Source of the DNA: Promethearchaeota archaeon
Lineage (GTDB): Archaea > Asgardarchaeota > Lokiarchaeia > Sigyniarchaeales > SOKP01
Reading direction: 5' to 3'
DNA: 64,000 bases
NCBI GenBank assembly: GCA_011364925.1
Contig: RDOA01000001.1
Coordinates: 127,128 to 191,127, forward strand
In this document: positions 9,678-18,803 of the stretch, piece by piece
How the letters are laid out: every line of letters starts with the position of its first letter
How positions within the stretch are numbered: the stretch's first letter is position 1
Position numbers and translations under genes: made by a program
The notes under the pieces: generated by a model
The model's input: the letters and a program-made list of their open reading frames with translations, nothing else
Databases searched by the model: none
Told to the model about the DNA's origin: nothing

Positions 9678-10535
9678 ATGTCAATGATTCGAAAAGTAAA
9701 ATCAGTTCTAAAAAGTAGAAGAACGATGGAAGGAGCCGGTGTAAGGTTAAGACGAGCTTTTGGATACGCTGATCCTTCTTTAGATCCTTTTTTATTGTTG
9801 GACGATTTTCATTCAGGCGATCCTCACGATTATCTAGCAGGATTTCCGTGGCACCCACATCGGGGCATTGAAACCATTACATATATGCTTCATGGAAAAA
9901 TAGAACACGGTGACAGCATGGGCAATAAAGGCGTCATTGGATCGGGTGATGTTCAATGGATGACTGCGGGAAGTGGCATAATCCACCAAGAAATGCCGAA
10001 GAATAACCCGAACGATCCATTTCTGGCAGGCTTTCAATTATGGGCTAACCTTCCGGCATCTCATAAAATGATGGACCCTCGATATCGTGACATAACTAAC
10101 GAACAAATTCCAGAAGTTAGCATAAACGATAACATTAGAGTCAAAATAATCTGTGGTGAGATAAACGGAGTTAAAGGACCCGTCCAAGATATTGTAACTG
10201 ATCCGGAATATTTAGATGTGTATATTGGGCCAAATTCAGAATTCAAACACGCAATTGATAATACGCATAATGTTTTCGCCTATGTTATAGAAGGTGAAGC
10301 TTTTTTTGATCCAAGCAAAGAGAATATTGTTGACGAGGAGAACCTCGTCATTTTTAGAGAGGGTGGTGAAGTTATAGTAAATACTAAAGATAATTCTGTG
10401 AGGTTTCTATTAATCTCTGGAAAACCTATTGGAGAACCCGTAGCTTGGAGGGGGCCAATTGTCATGAATACGGAAGAAGAATTAAGAATCGCTTTTAGCG
10501 AATATAATAATGGTACGTTTATTAAGCATAGCTAA
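9678..10535 (+). CDS. Pirin family protein
   Basis: 285 residues, standard pirin length. The N-terminal cupin carries the metal-binding signature HPHRGIETITYMLHGKIEHG and then DVQWMTAGSGIIHQEMP, giving the His/His/His/Glu metal site. The C-terminal cupin covers about residues 170-270. Pirins are metal-bound double cupins; some show quercetin dioxygenase activity and others bind transcription factors, so the cellular role here cannot be told. It is a single gene with its own upstream A+T-rich region and follows grpE at a distance of 180 bases. There is nothing to suggest truncation. Confidence 0.9.
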   Translation: MSMIRKVKSVLKSRRTMEGAGVRLRRAFGYADPSLDPFLLLDDFHSGDPHDYLAGFPWHPHRGIETITYMLHGKIEHGDSMGNKGVIGSGDVQWMTAGSGIIHQEMPKNNPNDPFLAGFQLWANLPASHKMMDPRYRDITNEQIPEVSINDNIRVKIICGEINGVKGPVQDIVTDPEYLDVYIGPNSEFKHAIDNTHNVFAYVIEGEAFFDPSKENIVDEENLVIFREGGEVIVNTKDNSVRFLLISGKPIGEPVAWRGPIVMNTEEELRIAFSEYNNGTFIKHS

Positions 10536-10723
10536 TCATACCCCTAATTTTTATAATAATTAACCTCTTAATAAGAATTGAATTTGCAAACATTCACTTT
10601 TACTCAAGCACCAAGGAATTAGCAACTTTAAGATCTGAATATTAAAGCGATTAGCTCTTTTTTTTTAAATTCTATAGAATAAAATAGAGGTAATAATCAT
10701 ATAGTTGGTGGTAGATTATTGCA

Positions 10724-10736
10724 ATATATTTAAATA
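10724..10736 (+). promoter_or_regulatory. TATA-like box of the beta-helix/WD40 gene
   Basis: ATATATTTAAATA lies 28-40 bases before the ATG at 10764, close to the archaeal TATA distance from a transcription start. This suggests a leaderless or very short-leader mRNA. No Shine-Dalgarno motif precedes the ATG, which agrees. Confidence 0.5.
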
Positions 10737-10763
10737 CTTTTCTAACAAGTATATAAGACATAG

Positions 10764-13700
10764 ATGGGAGAATATATAAACATTAAACTCAATAAAACCG
10801 TTGCATTTTGTCTTTTAGGTGTTATTATCTTAATCTTATTTAATTTCTCTCAGATTATTGATAACCTTAACTTTAACAATCTTACTTATGGCACTGAAAT
10901 TGAGAATTACGCAGGAGATATAAAAAGCTCAAGTTATTGGTTTTTAACATCTCCAATTGAAATAAACGATCTTGAAGCTAATAATTGGACGTGGGCTGAG
11001 GAAGAACCTTGGTTTGGAGGAGGTAATGGTACCCTAAATAATCCTTACATTATTGAAAATGTTACTATAAATGTTGAGAAAAATTTTGATTTTGGAATAA
11101 ATATCCAAAACTCAAATAAACATCTTCTAATCAACAATTGTACGGTTTCGAAAGCAAATTTAACAGGAATTTTGTTAAGAAATGTAAATAATTCTGTTAT
11201 AATTAATAACAAGGCTTTTAACAACAGTATTGTAGGAATTGGTCTAGTTAGTAGTAATCTTAATTTGATATTTGGAAATAATATAAGTGGAAATTCTATA
11301 GGAGGTATTGGATTAAATACTAGTTATTATAACTCTGTCTTAAATAATACAGTGTTTTCTAACACTGGTTATGGAATCGGCTTAGAATACTGTGATTATA
11401 ATACAATTTCTAATAATACAGCAACCTTCAACGGAGAACAAGGGATTGGTTTGCTGAACTGTAAAAATATTACGGTTTCAAGAAACAATGCGAGCTTTAA
11501 TTCATTAGCAGGTATAGGAATCAGTTTTTGTAATAATAGCTCAATTAAACATAATATTGTAGATTCAAACATTGGTTCTGGTATAAGTTTCGGTACCTGT
11601 AGTTTTACTTCAATATTAGATAATACAATATTGTCCAACGCTGGGTCTGGAATAGATATCGGGAATTCTGATCGCAATACAATTTCAAATAATGTAATAA
11701 ATACTAATCGTAATGACGGGATAATTATTGTTGATTGTAATTATAACACATTTTCTAATAATGCTATTAATAATAATCGTGATCAAGGGATGAATATCAG
11801 AACTTGTAATTTTAATACTCTTTCGAGCAATGCAATTAATAATAATCGTGATTTAGGGATTGGATTATGGAATTGCTTACATAACATCGTTTCGGGGAAT
11901 GATGCAAACGGTAATGGTGATAGTGGAATATCTTTAGAAGCATGCAGTATTTCCTCTATTACGGGAAATACTGCAAATGTAAATGACCTTAATGGGATCT
12001 ATATGTACAATTGCTTTATTACTAACATCTCAGTAAATACCATAGTAAGTAATCCTCAATATGGAATAGGTCTGTGGTATAGCGATAATATTGATATCTC
12101 GGAAAATTTAGTAGAAGATAATGGATGGGCAATATTTTTACAGTATTGTAATGAGAATAATATTATTGAAAACGATGTAATAGAAAGTGATAATTTAGGT
12201 ATAGCACTTTGGTTCAGCGATAACAATATTATTACAGGAAATTATTTAGACAACAACGACTATTATGGTATTTATCTAGTACGGAGCCATATCAACAGTA
12301 TTACAAGCAACTCCATTAATAACGATCATAATGGAATCTATTTAGAATCAAGCACTATAAATACTATCCTAACAAATACAATTACAAACAATTATAACGG
12401 GATTTATCTAGTAAGCGGTCAAAGCAATAGTATTGTAGGTAACTCCATTAATGCCAATCATAATGGGATTTATTTAGAACTTAGCGATAGTAATACTATC
12501 CAGTCAAATACAATTACTAACAACCAATATGGGATATATCTCTTTTCAAGTTATTCCAATTTTGTTTCAAATAATATATTTGACAGTAATGTCGTAGATA
12601 TTTTTGATTCAGAAGAAGGCAATGGCGGGTATCCAAACGATGGTGATTTAAATCCTTTCATAATAATTGGTATTGTCTTAGCGATAATTGCTATCGTTAT
12701 CGTAGCCAGTTTCGTTATCAAAAGTAGAAGATCTTCGAAAATTAAAGGTACTTCAGTAAGCAAACCTAAAATTGGACCTCAAACACAAGCAGAATTTAAA
12801 AAACCTCAACCAGAATTGAGATTAATCCCCCCATCAAAGCAAGTAGAGGAAGAAGATGAAGTTGAAGTCCTTCCACAAGAGATTATACCCAAAGAGGAAG
12901 AGATCATAGAAGAAGAAGTTATTGCTCCTATCGAAGAAATACCCGAAGAGGAACAAGTCTTAGAAGAGGAAATTATCGAATCTCTAGAAGAAATACCTAA
13001 AGGGGAAGAAATTGTAGAAGAAGAGGTTATTGCTCCTATCGAAGAAATACCCGAAGAGGAACAAGTCGTAGAAGAGGAAATTATCGAACCTTTAGAAGAA
13101 ATACCTAAAGGGGAAGAAATTGTAGAAGAAGAGGTTATTACTCCTTTCGAAGAAATACCTGAAGAGGAACAAATCGTAGAAGAAAAAGTAATTGCTTCTA
13201 TCGAAGAAATACCTGAAGAAAAACAAATCGTAGAAGAGGAAGTTATCGGACCTCTAAAAGAAATACCTAAAGAGGAAGAAATAGTGGAGGGAAAGGTCAT
13301 CGCTCCTCCAGAAGAAATGAGTGAAAAGGTAGAAGATGTAGAAGAACAAGTTGTTATCTCTCCTCCTGAAATAATTAAAAAGCAAAAGCTTGCTGCAACA
13401 GAGGGAATTAAATTCAAAGCTCCTGATACTATTGAAAAAATTCTACTCTTAAAAACTCTAAGTGGACATCTATTAGGAGTCACATCTGTAGCGATTTCTC
13501 CATATGGGGAGTTAATCGTGAGTGGTTCGAAAGATAAAACGATCAGATTATGGGAGTTACCCTCAGGTAATCTTGTGAGAATCCTTAGAGGACACAGCAA
13601 AAACGTTACTTCCGTTACTATATCACCAGATGAAAAATACATAATTAGTGGCTCAAACGATAAATCTATCAAAGTTTGGGAATTAGATACTGGAAAACTC

Positions 13701-14321
13701 ATCCATACTCTCAAGGGACATACCTTTTACGTACTATCCGTTGCTATTTCTCCTGACGGGAGATATATTGCGAGTGGCTCATTCGACAGGACTATTAAAA
13801 TTTGGGAATTATCAACTGGAAAACTTGTGAGGACGATTGATGGGCATCAGAAGGAAATAAATTCGATTACGATATCCTCTGATAATAAGTATCTCGTAAG
13901 TGGATCAGCCGATAAGACTATAAAAATCTGGGATTTTCCTAGTGGGGAGTTATTTAAAACTATTCATGGTTCAAATAGGCCAGTGACTTCAGTTGCGTTT
14001 TCTTCAGATGAAAAATATGTAATTAGTAGTTCTAGAGACAAATCTATTAAAGTGTGGGAAGTTACATCAGGAAATCTTGTAAGAACTTTGGAAGGGCATG
14101 CGTTCTTTGTGCTATCTATAATACTTTCTCCCAACGATAAATATTTAGTCAGTGGCTCATTTGATAGGCAAGTTAAGGTTTGGGATTTTTTAACTGGAAG
14201 TGTGATTGAAACGCTTAAAAAGCACAAAAAAGAGGTTAATTCCGTGGCTTTCTCTCCAGACTATAAATACATCGTTAGTGGTTCTTCTGATAATAAGATT
14301 AATATCTGGGAAATCCATTAA
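10764..14321 (+). CDS. Giant receptor-like protein: beta-helix, TM helix, acidic repeats, seven-bladed WD40
   Basis: 1185 residues. An N-terminal hydrophobic segment (about 10-30) acts as signal or anchor. Residues about 80-620 are a right-handed parallel beta-helix of NosD/PbH1 type: dozens of rungs built on N-T-I-S-N-N and NxxGIxL patterns (for example YYGIYLVRSHINSITSN). A strong membrane helix follows at about 629-655 (FIIIGIVLAIIAIVIVASFV), with basic residues after it, placing the next part inside. Residues about 713-860 are acidic Glu/Ile/Pro repeats. The C-terminus (about 895-1185) has seven WD40 blades (SGSKDKTIRLWEL and similar), enough for a closed propeller. Likely an outward carbohydrate- or surface-binding beta-helix linked to an inward protein-binding propeller. 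Each domain call is firm; the signalling or adhesion role is inferred. Confidence 0.9.
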   Translation: MGEYINIKLNKTVAFCLLGVIILILFNFSQIIDNLNFNNLTYGTEIENYAGDIKSSSYWFLTSPIEINDLEANNWTWAEEEPWFGGGNGTLNNPYIIENVTINVEKNFDFGINIQNSNKHLLINNCTVSKANLTGILLRNVNNSVIINNKAFNNSIVGIGLVSSNLNLIFGNNISGNSIGGIGLNTSYYNSVLNNTVFSNTGYGIGLEYCDYNTISNNTATFNGEQGIGLLNCKNITVSRNNASFNSLAGIGISFCNNSSIKHNIVDSNIGSGISFGTCSFTSILDNTILSNAGSGIDIGNSDRNTISNNVINTNRNDGIIIVDCNYNTFSNNAINNNRDQGMNIRTCNFNTLSSNAINNNRDLGIGLWNCLHNIVSGNDANGNGDSGISLEACSISSITGNTANVNDLNGIYMYNCFITNISVNTIVSNPQYGIGLWYSDNIDISENLVEDNGWAIFLQYCNENNIIENDVIESDNLGIALWFSDNNIITGNYLDNNDYYGIYLVRSHINSITSNSINNDHNGIYLESSTINTILTNTITNNYNGIYLVSGQSNSIVGNSINANHNGIYLELSDSNTIQSNTITNNQYGIYLFSSYSNFVSNNIFDSNVVDIFDSEEGNGGYPNDGDLNPFIIIGIVLAIIAIVIVASFVIKSRRSSKIKGTSVSKPKIGPQTQAEFKKPQPELRLIPPSKQVEEEDEVEVLPQEIIPKEEEIIEEEVIAPIEEIPEEEQVLEEEIIESLEEIPKGEEIVEEEVIAPIEEIPEEEQVVEEEIIEPLEEIPKGEEIVEEEVITPFEEIPEEEQIVEEKVIASIEEIPEEKQIVEEEVIGPLKEIPKEEEIVEGKVIAPPEEMSEKVEDVEEQVVISPPEIIKKQKLAATEGIKFKAPDTIEKILLLKTLSGHLLGVTSVAISPYGELIVSGSKDKTIRLWELPSGNLVRILRGHSKNVTSVTISPDEKYIISGSNDKSIKVWELDTGKLIHTLKGHTFYVLSVAISPDGRYIASGSFDRTIKIWELSTGKLVRTIDGHQKEINSITISSDNKYLVSGSADKTIKIWDFPSGELFKTIHGSNRPVTSVAFSSDEKYVISSSRDKSIKVWEVTSGNLVRTLEGHAFFVLSIILSPNDKYLVSGSFDRQVKVWDFLTGSVIETLKKHKKEVNSVAFSPDYKYIVSGSSDNKINIWEIH
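12899..13320 (+). repeat. In-gene tandem acidic repeat (period about 108 bases)
   Basis: Inside the beta-helix/WD40 gene a unit encoding EEVIAPIEEIPEEEQVVEEE and then IIEPLEEIPKGEEIV recurs with a period of about 108 bases (36 residues), itself two half-units of about 18. The first copies are nearly identical at DNA level (for example GAAATACCCGAAGAGGAACA twice), and later ones diverge. This points to recent slippage or unequal crossing-over. The encoded segment is a flexible or helical acidic spacer between membrane and propeller. Confidence 0.85.
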
Positions 14322-14452
14322 CTATACTTGCAAACTTTTAACCATTAAAAAAAGGAATTCATGCTCTACTCTTTTAATTGTTAACCTAAAAAGTTATTAG
14401 TTGTTAATTATTGTATAATCACAAGTATCAAATATAATCTAGAGATAGTAGC

Positions 14453-14707
14453 ATGTCTGAAGAACCCGAATTTCCACCGCTTCCAGATATAGGAGAGATC
14501 CTCGATAGGAAAGATCGCTTTATACCAAAGAAGACAACGGTATTAAAATGTAAGGAATGTAAATCTAAGTACACTCGCGAGTTTATAATTGGTGATTATG
14601 TTTTTAAAAAAATTGACGACGAAGAATGCAAAGAATGCCACCGGACTAGAACGCTTTCTGTTGACGAGATTTATTCAGAATGGATTGATCCAAAAAAGAA
14701 TAAATAA
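14453..14707 (+). CDS. Small zinc-ribbon protein
   Basis: 84 residues. Two CxxC pairs (CKECKSKY and CKECHRTR) about 30 residues apart fit a single zinc ribbon. The N-terminus is acidic and Pro-rich (MSEEPEFPPLPDIGE). There is no other domain. Such tiny zinc ribbons in archaea are often parts of transcription, translation or ubiquitin-like machinery, but nothing in the context decides. It follows the WD40 gene by 131 bases and converges with the membrane-protein gene downstream. Confidence 0.7.
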   Translation: MSEEPEFPPLPDIGEILDRKDRFIPKKTTVLKCKECKSKYTREFIIGDYVFKKIDDEECKECHRTRTLSVDEIYSEWIDPKKNK

Positions 14708-14724
14708 AGATTTTTATTAATTTT

Positions 14725-15363
14725 TTAGCTTCTTGTTCGCATTCTATTTATCGCAATATATACGCATCCTAAACCTACACCCGTTGCCATTATAATTGAG
14801 ACAAACATCGTAACTCCAATAATGCCAAGTGCGTTTATATCAAAGAAGTAATATATGTAATCACCGGTGAAGGCACCATATATAAAAACAAACACTAAAT
14901 AACAAACGGGATAAATACAAATCCAATAGAGCAGATATCTCCATTTATATCTCGATTTATTTTCTGTTAACACCCAATCAACAATGAACGCGATTGGAGC
15001 GATATAATGGAACACGATATTACTAAATGCTGCCCATCCGGTGGGGTGGTAGAACGGAGACAATAGAATTGCAAAGAAAATAAATGTTATAGAGATGTAA
15101 GCGGTAAAAGCACCTTTAAGAAGTCCTGTAATCTTTTCGAGAGATTTTGGCTTATTGTACCATATAATTGCTAAAGTATACCATATAACAACCATGAAGT
15201 TTGATTGTATTGTGAAAGCTCTAAAACCATAAAACCATTCGTAAAAAGGGCCATAAAAAAGACCATAAATTACTATACCAGCTATAATTGTAAACCAACT
15301 TAGTCCAGCAAAAATGATACGATAAATTAAAACAGTCTTATTTGATAGATCAAAATCTTTCAT
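14725..15363 (-). CDS. Pr6Pr-like integral membrane protein
   Basis: 212 residues with about six membrane helices. The motifs FTIQSNFMVVIWYTL and FHYIAPIAFIVDWVLTE match the pattern of the Pr6Pr/AIG1-like membrane family (an F-T-x-Q-S-N segment and an H-Y-x-x-P...D-W segment). Members are six-helix proteins of mostly unknown role; the eukaryotic relatives AIG1/ADTRP hydrolyse fatty-acid esters of hydroxy fatty acids. The Thr and His of that hydrolase family could correspond to T and H in these motifs, but this is only suggestive. It stands as a single minus-strand gene. Confidence 0.65.
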   Translation of the reverse strand: MKDFDLSNKTVLIYRIIFAGLSWFTIIAGIVIYGLFYGPFYEWFYGFRAFTIQSNFMVVIWYTLAIIWYNKPKSLEKITGLLKGAFTAYISITFIFFAILLSPFYHPTGWAAFSNIVFHYIAPIAFIVDWVLTENKSRYKWRYLLYWICIYPVCYLVFVFIYGAFTGDYIYYFFDINALGIIGVTMFVSIIMATGVGLGCVYIAINRMRTRS

Positions 15364-15477
15364 TTTTTAAACACTATAATTCATTATTTTAGATTAGATA
15401 ATTATGCGTTTTGAAAGTATAGTATAATAAATAATTATTTCTATTTTGAATCCTAGAAAATGTATCCAATAAAATAA

Positions 15478-16470
15478 TTATTCTATACCTAATAATTTTA
15501 CTATTAAATTCGCCATAGAATACGGATCAAGGTTTTTATCCATAACTAATCGTATATACTCATCAATGGTAGGATTGGAATGAATCAATCTTTCTACTTT
15601 TTTAGTGATTTTGTGTTTTAGAATTTGTAATGTTTCGCTTTTAATCCGATTTATCTGGTAATTCACTAATACTCCGGAATCTCGTAGAAACTCTCTATGC
15701 TTATCGATTAGTTCCATCATTTGTTCAAAATTCTCTCCAGTTTTCGAGTTAACTTTAATGATTTCGGGAGTCCAATTCGACTTAAGCAGTTTATTTACTT
15801 CGTGGTTGTTTGATTCGTATTTAAAGTTTGTTTTCAATTCAAGCATCTGCATAATCTCAGCAACTTTTTTATCAGCACCGTCTAAATCCATTTTATTTAC
15901 TACAAAAATATCTGTAATTTCCATGATCCCGGCTTTAATGGCTTGAATGTCATCGCCTAATCCAGGTACTAAAAGTACAATTACAGTCTGAGCTGATTTA
16001 AAGATATCGACTTCAGATTGTCCGACTCCCACAGTTTCTATGATAATAATATCACAACCGTATGCGTCCAAGATTTTTACAGCATCTTCTGTAGCTCTAG
16101 CCAATCCCCCTAATTGTCCTCTGTTTGCCATGCTACGGATAAAGACATTCCTTAGTGAAAAATTATCCTTCATGCGAATCCTATCCCCTAGTAATGCACC
16201 ACCTGAAATTGGGCTAGTAGGGTCGACACAGACAATCCCTACTTTCTTTCCTTGTTCCGAAAAAAACTTAGTCAAAGTAGAGATGAATGTTGATTTCCCA
16301 CTCCCGGGAGCTCCTGTAATGCCTAAAATATACGCATTCCCAGTGTAACTATAGATTGCATTGATGATTGTCTCTGCAGCTTCAATATCGTTTTCTGCTA
16401 AAGTGATAAGCCTAGCAGCTGCTCTAGAATTTCCATTAAGTAGTTTTTCGATTAAATCAGAATAAGCCAT
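15478..16470 (-). CDS. meaB: Methylmalonyl-CoA mutase-associated GTPase MeaB/ArgK
   Basis: 330 residues. It is a G3E-type P-loop GTPase with Walker A GAPGSGKS at 53-60, the DPTSPISGGALLGDRIRM signature typical of MeaB/ArgK, ETVGVGQSE (switch/G3) and NKMD (G4). MeaB protects methylmalonyl-CoA mutase from inactivation and gates B12 loading. It is the last gene of a compact three-gene operon, six bases downstream of the B12-binding subunit, which supports the role directly. Length and motifs are complete. Confidence 0.95.
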   Translation of the reverse strand: MAYSDLIEKLLNGNSRAAARLITLAENDIEAAETIINAIYSYTGNAYILGITGAPGSGKSTFISTLTKFFSEQGKKVGIVCVDPTSPISGGALLGDRIRMKDNFSLRNVFIRSMANRGQLGGLARATEDAVKILDAYGCDIIIIETVGVGQSEVDIFKSAQTVIVLLVPGLGDDIQAIKAGIMEITDIFVVNKMDLDGADKKVAEIMQMLELKTNFKYESNNHEVNKLLKSNWTPEIIKVNSKTGENFEQMMELIDKHREFLRDSGVLVNYQINRIKSETLQILKHKITKKVERLIHSNPTIDEYIRLVMDKNLDPYSMANLIVKLLGIE

Positions 16471-16476
16471 TATTCG

Positions 16477-16878
16477 CTATCTTTTTAAATTGTTTTTTAC
16501 AAACTCTACAATCGTTTTCAGTTCTGTACCTGGTCCGTAAAATCCTTTTAATCCGTGTTCTTCTAAAAATGGTTTGTCTTCGTCAGGTATAATACCACCA
16601 ACACTTACAAGAACATCATCTATGCCATTTTCCTTGAGTTTTTCCATTATAACCGGACATAACGCTTTATGAGCACCTGATAACATGCTTAGCATAACCG
16701 CATCTGGATCTTCCTGAAGAACGGTTTGCACGATCATATCAGGGGTCTGGTGCAATCCCGTGTAGATGACCTCCATACCCGCGTCTCTTAGTGCTCTAGC
16801 AAGGACTTTTGCCCCACGATCGTGCCCATCTAATCCCGGTTTACACACTAATACTTTTATCTTTCTATTCTCTGTCAT
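16477..16878 (-). CDS. mcmA2: Methylmalonyl-CoA mutase, B12-binding small subunit
   Basis: 133 residues, the normal length of the separate archaeal B12 subunit. The DxHxxG motif is at D17, H19 and G22 (KPGLDGHDRGAKV), where His is the lower axial cobalt ligand. SMLSGAH and GGIIPDED correspond to the nucleotide-tail pocket. It joins the large subunit to interconvert (R)-methylmalonyl-CoA and succinyl-CoA. It lies 14 bases after the large-subunit gene and 6 before meaB, so the three are certainly one transcript. Confidence 0.95.
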   Translation of the reverse strand: MTENRKIKVLVCKPGLDGHDRGAKVLARALRDAGMEVIYTGLHQTPDMIVQTVLQEDPDAVMLSMLSGAHKALCPVIMEKLKENGIDDVLVSVGGIIPDEDKPFLEEHGLKGFYGPGTELKTIVEFVKNNLKR

Positions 16879-16892
16879 AATATTGACCTAAC

Positions 16893-18527
16893 TTAAAATA
16901 TTGAATCTTCTCTATATTCTCCAAATACTTCTTTTAAGGCAGCCATCACTTCACCAATTGATGCGTATTCTCTTATAGCATCCATAATATATGGCATTAA
17001 GTTTTCAGTGCCATTAGCAGCTCGTTTCAAGTTTTCCAGTTTTTCTTGAACTAGAGTGTTATTTCTTTGAGTCTTTACCGAATGTAAAAGCTCAACTTGT
17101 TCTTTAGTAACCTTCTCGTCAATTTTAAGTAAAGGAGTAGCGCACGGTTCTCTTAGTTGAAAATCGTTTACACCAACAATAATGCGATCCTTGTTCTCAA
17201 TTTCTCTTTGATACTTATAGGATGCGTTTGCGATTTCTTTTTGAAAAAAGTTAGCTTTTATAGAAGGGATCACTCCTCCTAGTGCTTCTATCTTATCGAA
17301 GTATGCTTCAGCTTCTTCCTCCATTTTATTTGTAAGCCACTCAACATAATACGATCCTGCAAGAGGATCCACAGTATCAGCAACACCCGATTCTTGTGCG
17401 ATAATTTGTTGCGTTCGCACCGCGATTTTAGCTGCTTTTTCGGTTGGTAAGCATAACGCTTCATCGAAAGAGTTAGTATGGAGTGATTGAGTTCCTCCTA
17501 ATACAGCAGCTAAACCTTGTAATGTAACCCTAGCAATATTGTTTTCTGGTTCTTGTGCAGTTAACGATACTCCGGCAGTTTGCGTGTGAAAGCGTAACCT
17601 CATCGATTCTTTCTTCTTTGCTCCATATTTATTTTTCATCCGCTTAGCCCATATGCGACGAGCTGCCCTATATTTACAAATTTCTTCAAAGAAATTATTG
17701 TGAGAATTAAAAAAGAAAGAAAGTCTTGGAGCGAAATCATCTACATTTAAACCCCGCTCCATTGCGGCTTCCACGTAGGCAAAACCATCGGCTAACGTAA
17801 AAGCGAGTTCTTGAACTGCTGTAGAACCAGCTTCTCGGATGTGATAACCTGAAATCGAAATGGTGTACCATTGCGGAACATATTTGGTACAATATTCGAT
17901 TGTGTCAATTATTAATCGCATAGACGGTTCAGGTGGAAAAATCCAAGATTTCTGCGCTATATATTCCTTGAGGATATCATTCTGAATCGTTCCTCTTAAT
18001 TGATCCGCGGAATGTCCTTGCTTCTCAGCTGTTACTACATACATGGCCAATAATATAGATGCGGGAGCGTTTATCGTCATTGATGTTGAGATTTTTGATA
18101 GATCGATACCGTTAAATAGTGTTTCCATGTCTTTTAAAGTATCAATTGAGACTCCCTCTTTGCCAACTTCGCCTAAAGACTTTTCATCGTCAGCTTCGTA
18201 ACCATAAATTGTGTGTAAACTAAACGCTACACTTAAGCCCGTTGTTCCATGCTCCATTAAAAATTTATACCTCTGATTAGTCTGTTCAGCAGTTCCGAAG
18301 CCTGCAAATTGTCTCATTGTCCACAATCGACCGCGATACATGTTTGGATAAGCACCCCGGGTGAAGGGGTATTTACCAGGTTCGCCTAGATCCATAGTAT
18401 AGTTAAAATCTTTTATGTCTTCGGGAGTATATAACCTTTTGATTTCAATATTGGATAAATTTGTAAATTCTTTTTTCCTTTCTCCTTTAGAGGGTCTTAA
18501 TGTTTTACTTTCATCAATTTCAGTCAT
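16893..18527 (-). CDS. mcmA1: Methylmalonyl-CoA mutase, large (catalytic) subunit
   Basis: 544 residues, a TIM-barrel CoA-binding subunit without the B12 domain, as usual in archaea. Visible family motifs: TRGAYPNMYRGRLWTMRQFAGFG, STSMTINAPASILLAMYVV, SISGYHIREAGSTAVQELAF (His for CoA/substrate contact), LGGTQSLHTNSFDEAL and DPLAGSYYVEWLT. It performs the radical carbon-skeleton rearrangement between methylmalonyl-CoA and succinyl-CoA, used in propionate or odd-chain and branched amino-acid metabolism or in reverse. It is the first gene of the operon with mcmA2 and meaB. No epimerase or carboxylase gene is adjacent. Confidence 0.96.
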   Translation of the reverse strand: MTEIDESKTLRPSKGERKKEFTNLSNIEIKRLYTPEDIKDFNYTMDLGEPGKYPFTRGAYPNMYRGRLWTMRQFAGFGTAEQTNQRYKFLMEHGTTGLSVAFSLHTIYGYEADDEKSLGEVGKEGVSIDTLKDMETLFNGIDLSKISTSMTINAPASILLAMYVVTAEKQGHSADQLRGTIQNDILKEYIAQKSWIFPPEPSMRLIIDTIEYCTKYVPQWYTISISGYHIREAGSTAVQELAFTLADGFAYVEAAMERGLNVDDFAPRLSFFFNSHNNFFEEICKYRAARRIWAKRMKNKYGAKKKESMRLRFHTQTAGVSLTAQEPENNIARVTLQGLAAVLGGTQSLHTNSFDEALCLPTEKAAKIAVRTQQIIAQESGVADTVDPLAGSYYVEWLTNKMEEEAEAYFDKIEALGGVIPSIKANFFQKEIANASYKYQREIENKDRIIVGVNDFQLREPCATPLLKIDEKVTKEQVELLHSVKTQRNNTLVQEKLENLKRAANGTENLMPYIMDAIREYASIGEVMAALKEVFGEYREDSIF

Positions 18528-18803
18528 ACATAATACACCAAATAATGGGAATAAAATGCCACTTTACTCTATTATCTTGCTTTCCTTACTTCTTGATAAG
18601 GAATTAGAATTATTAATTTTTACTTTAATATGTAAAATTGTTTATTTTTTTTTAAAACTGGTCATTGAATTCGATAGTATAAACTACATTTATCGAAAGC
18701 GTTTGAAGATTCGAGCTAAAATAATATCATCACAATTTTGTATTAAAACTTAAAAAGTTTTTATAAAGAGTGTGAGTTATAAATAATATCTAAAAGGTGA
18801 AAG

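Noticed and set aside
9589..9858. 89-codon minus-strand frame across the grpE-pirin gap
   Set aside because: It overlaps the start of pirin, is low-complexity, and has no recognisable motif.
11300..12600. Short regular DNA repeats resembling a CRISPR-like pattern
   Set aside because: They are codon-level repeats of beta-helix rungs (Asn/Ile/Gly), not exact, with no constant spacer pattern and no cas gene nearby.
12806..13714. A 302-codon open frame on the minus strand
   Set aside because: It is the complement of the acidic Glu/Ile/Pro repeat and early WD40 region. The Ser-rich product mirrors the repeat and has no start signal.
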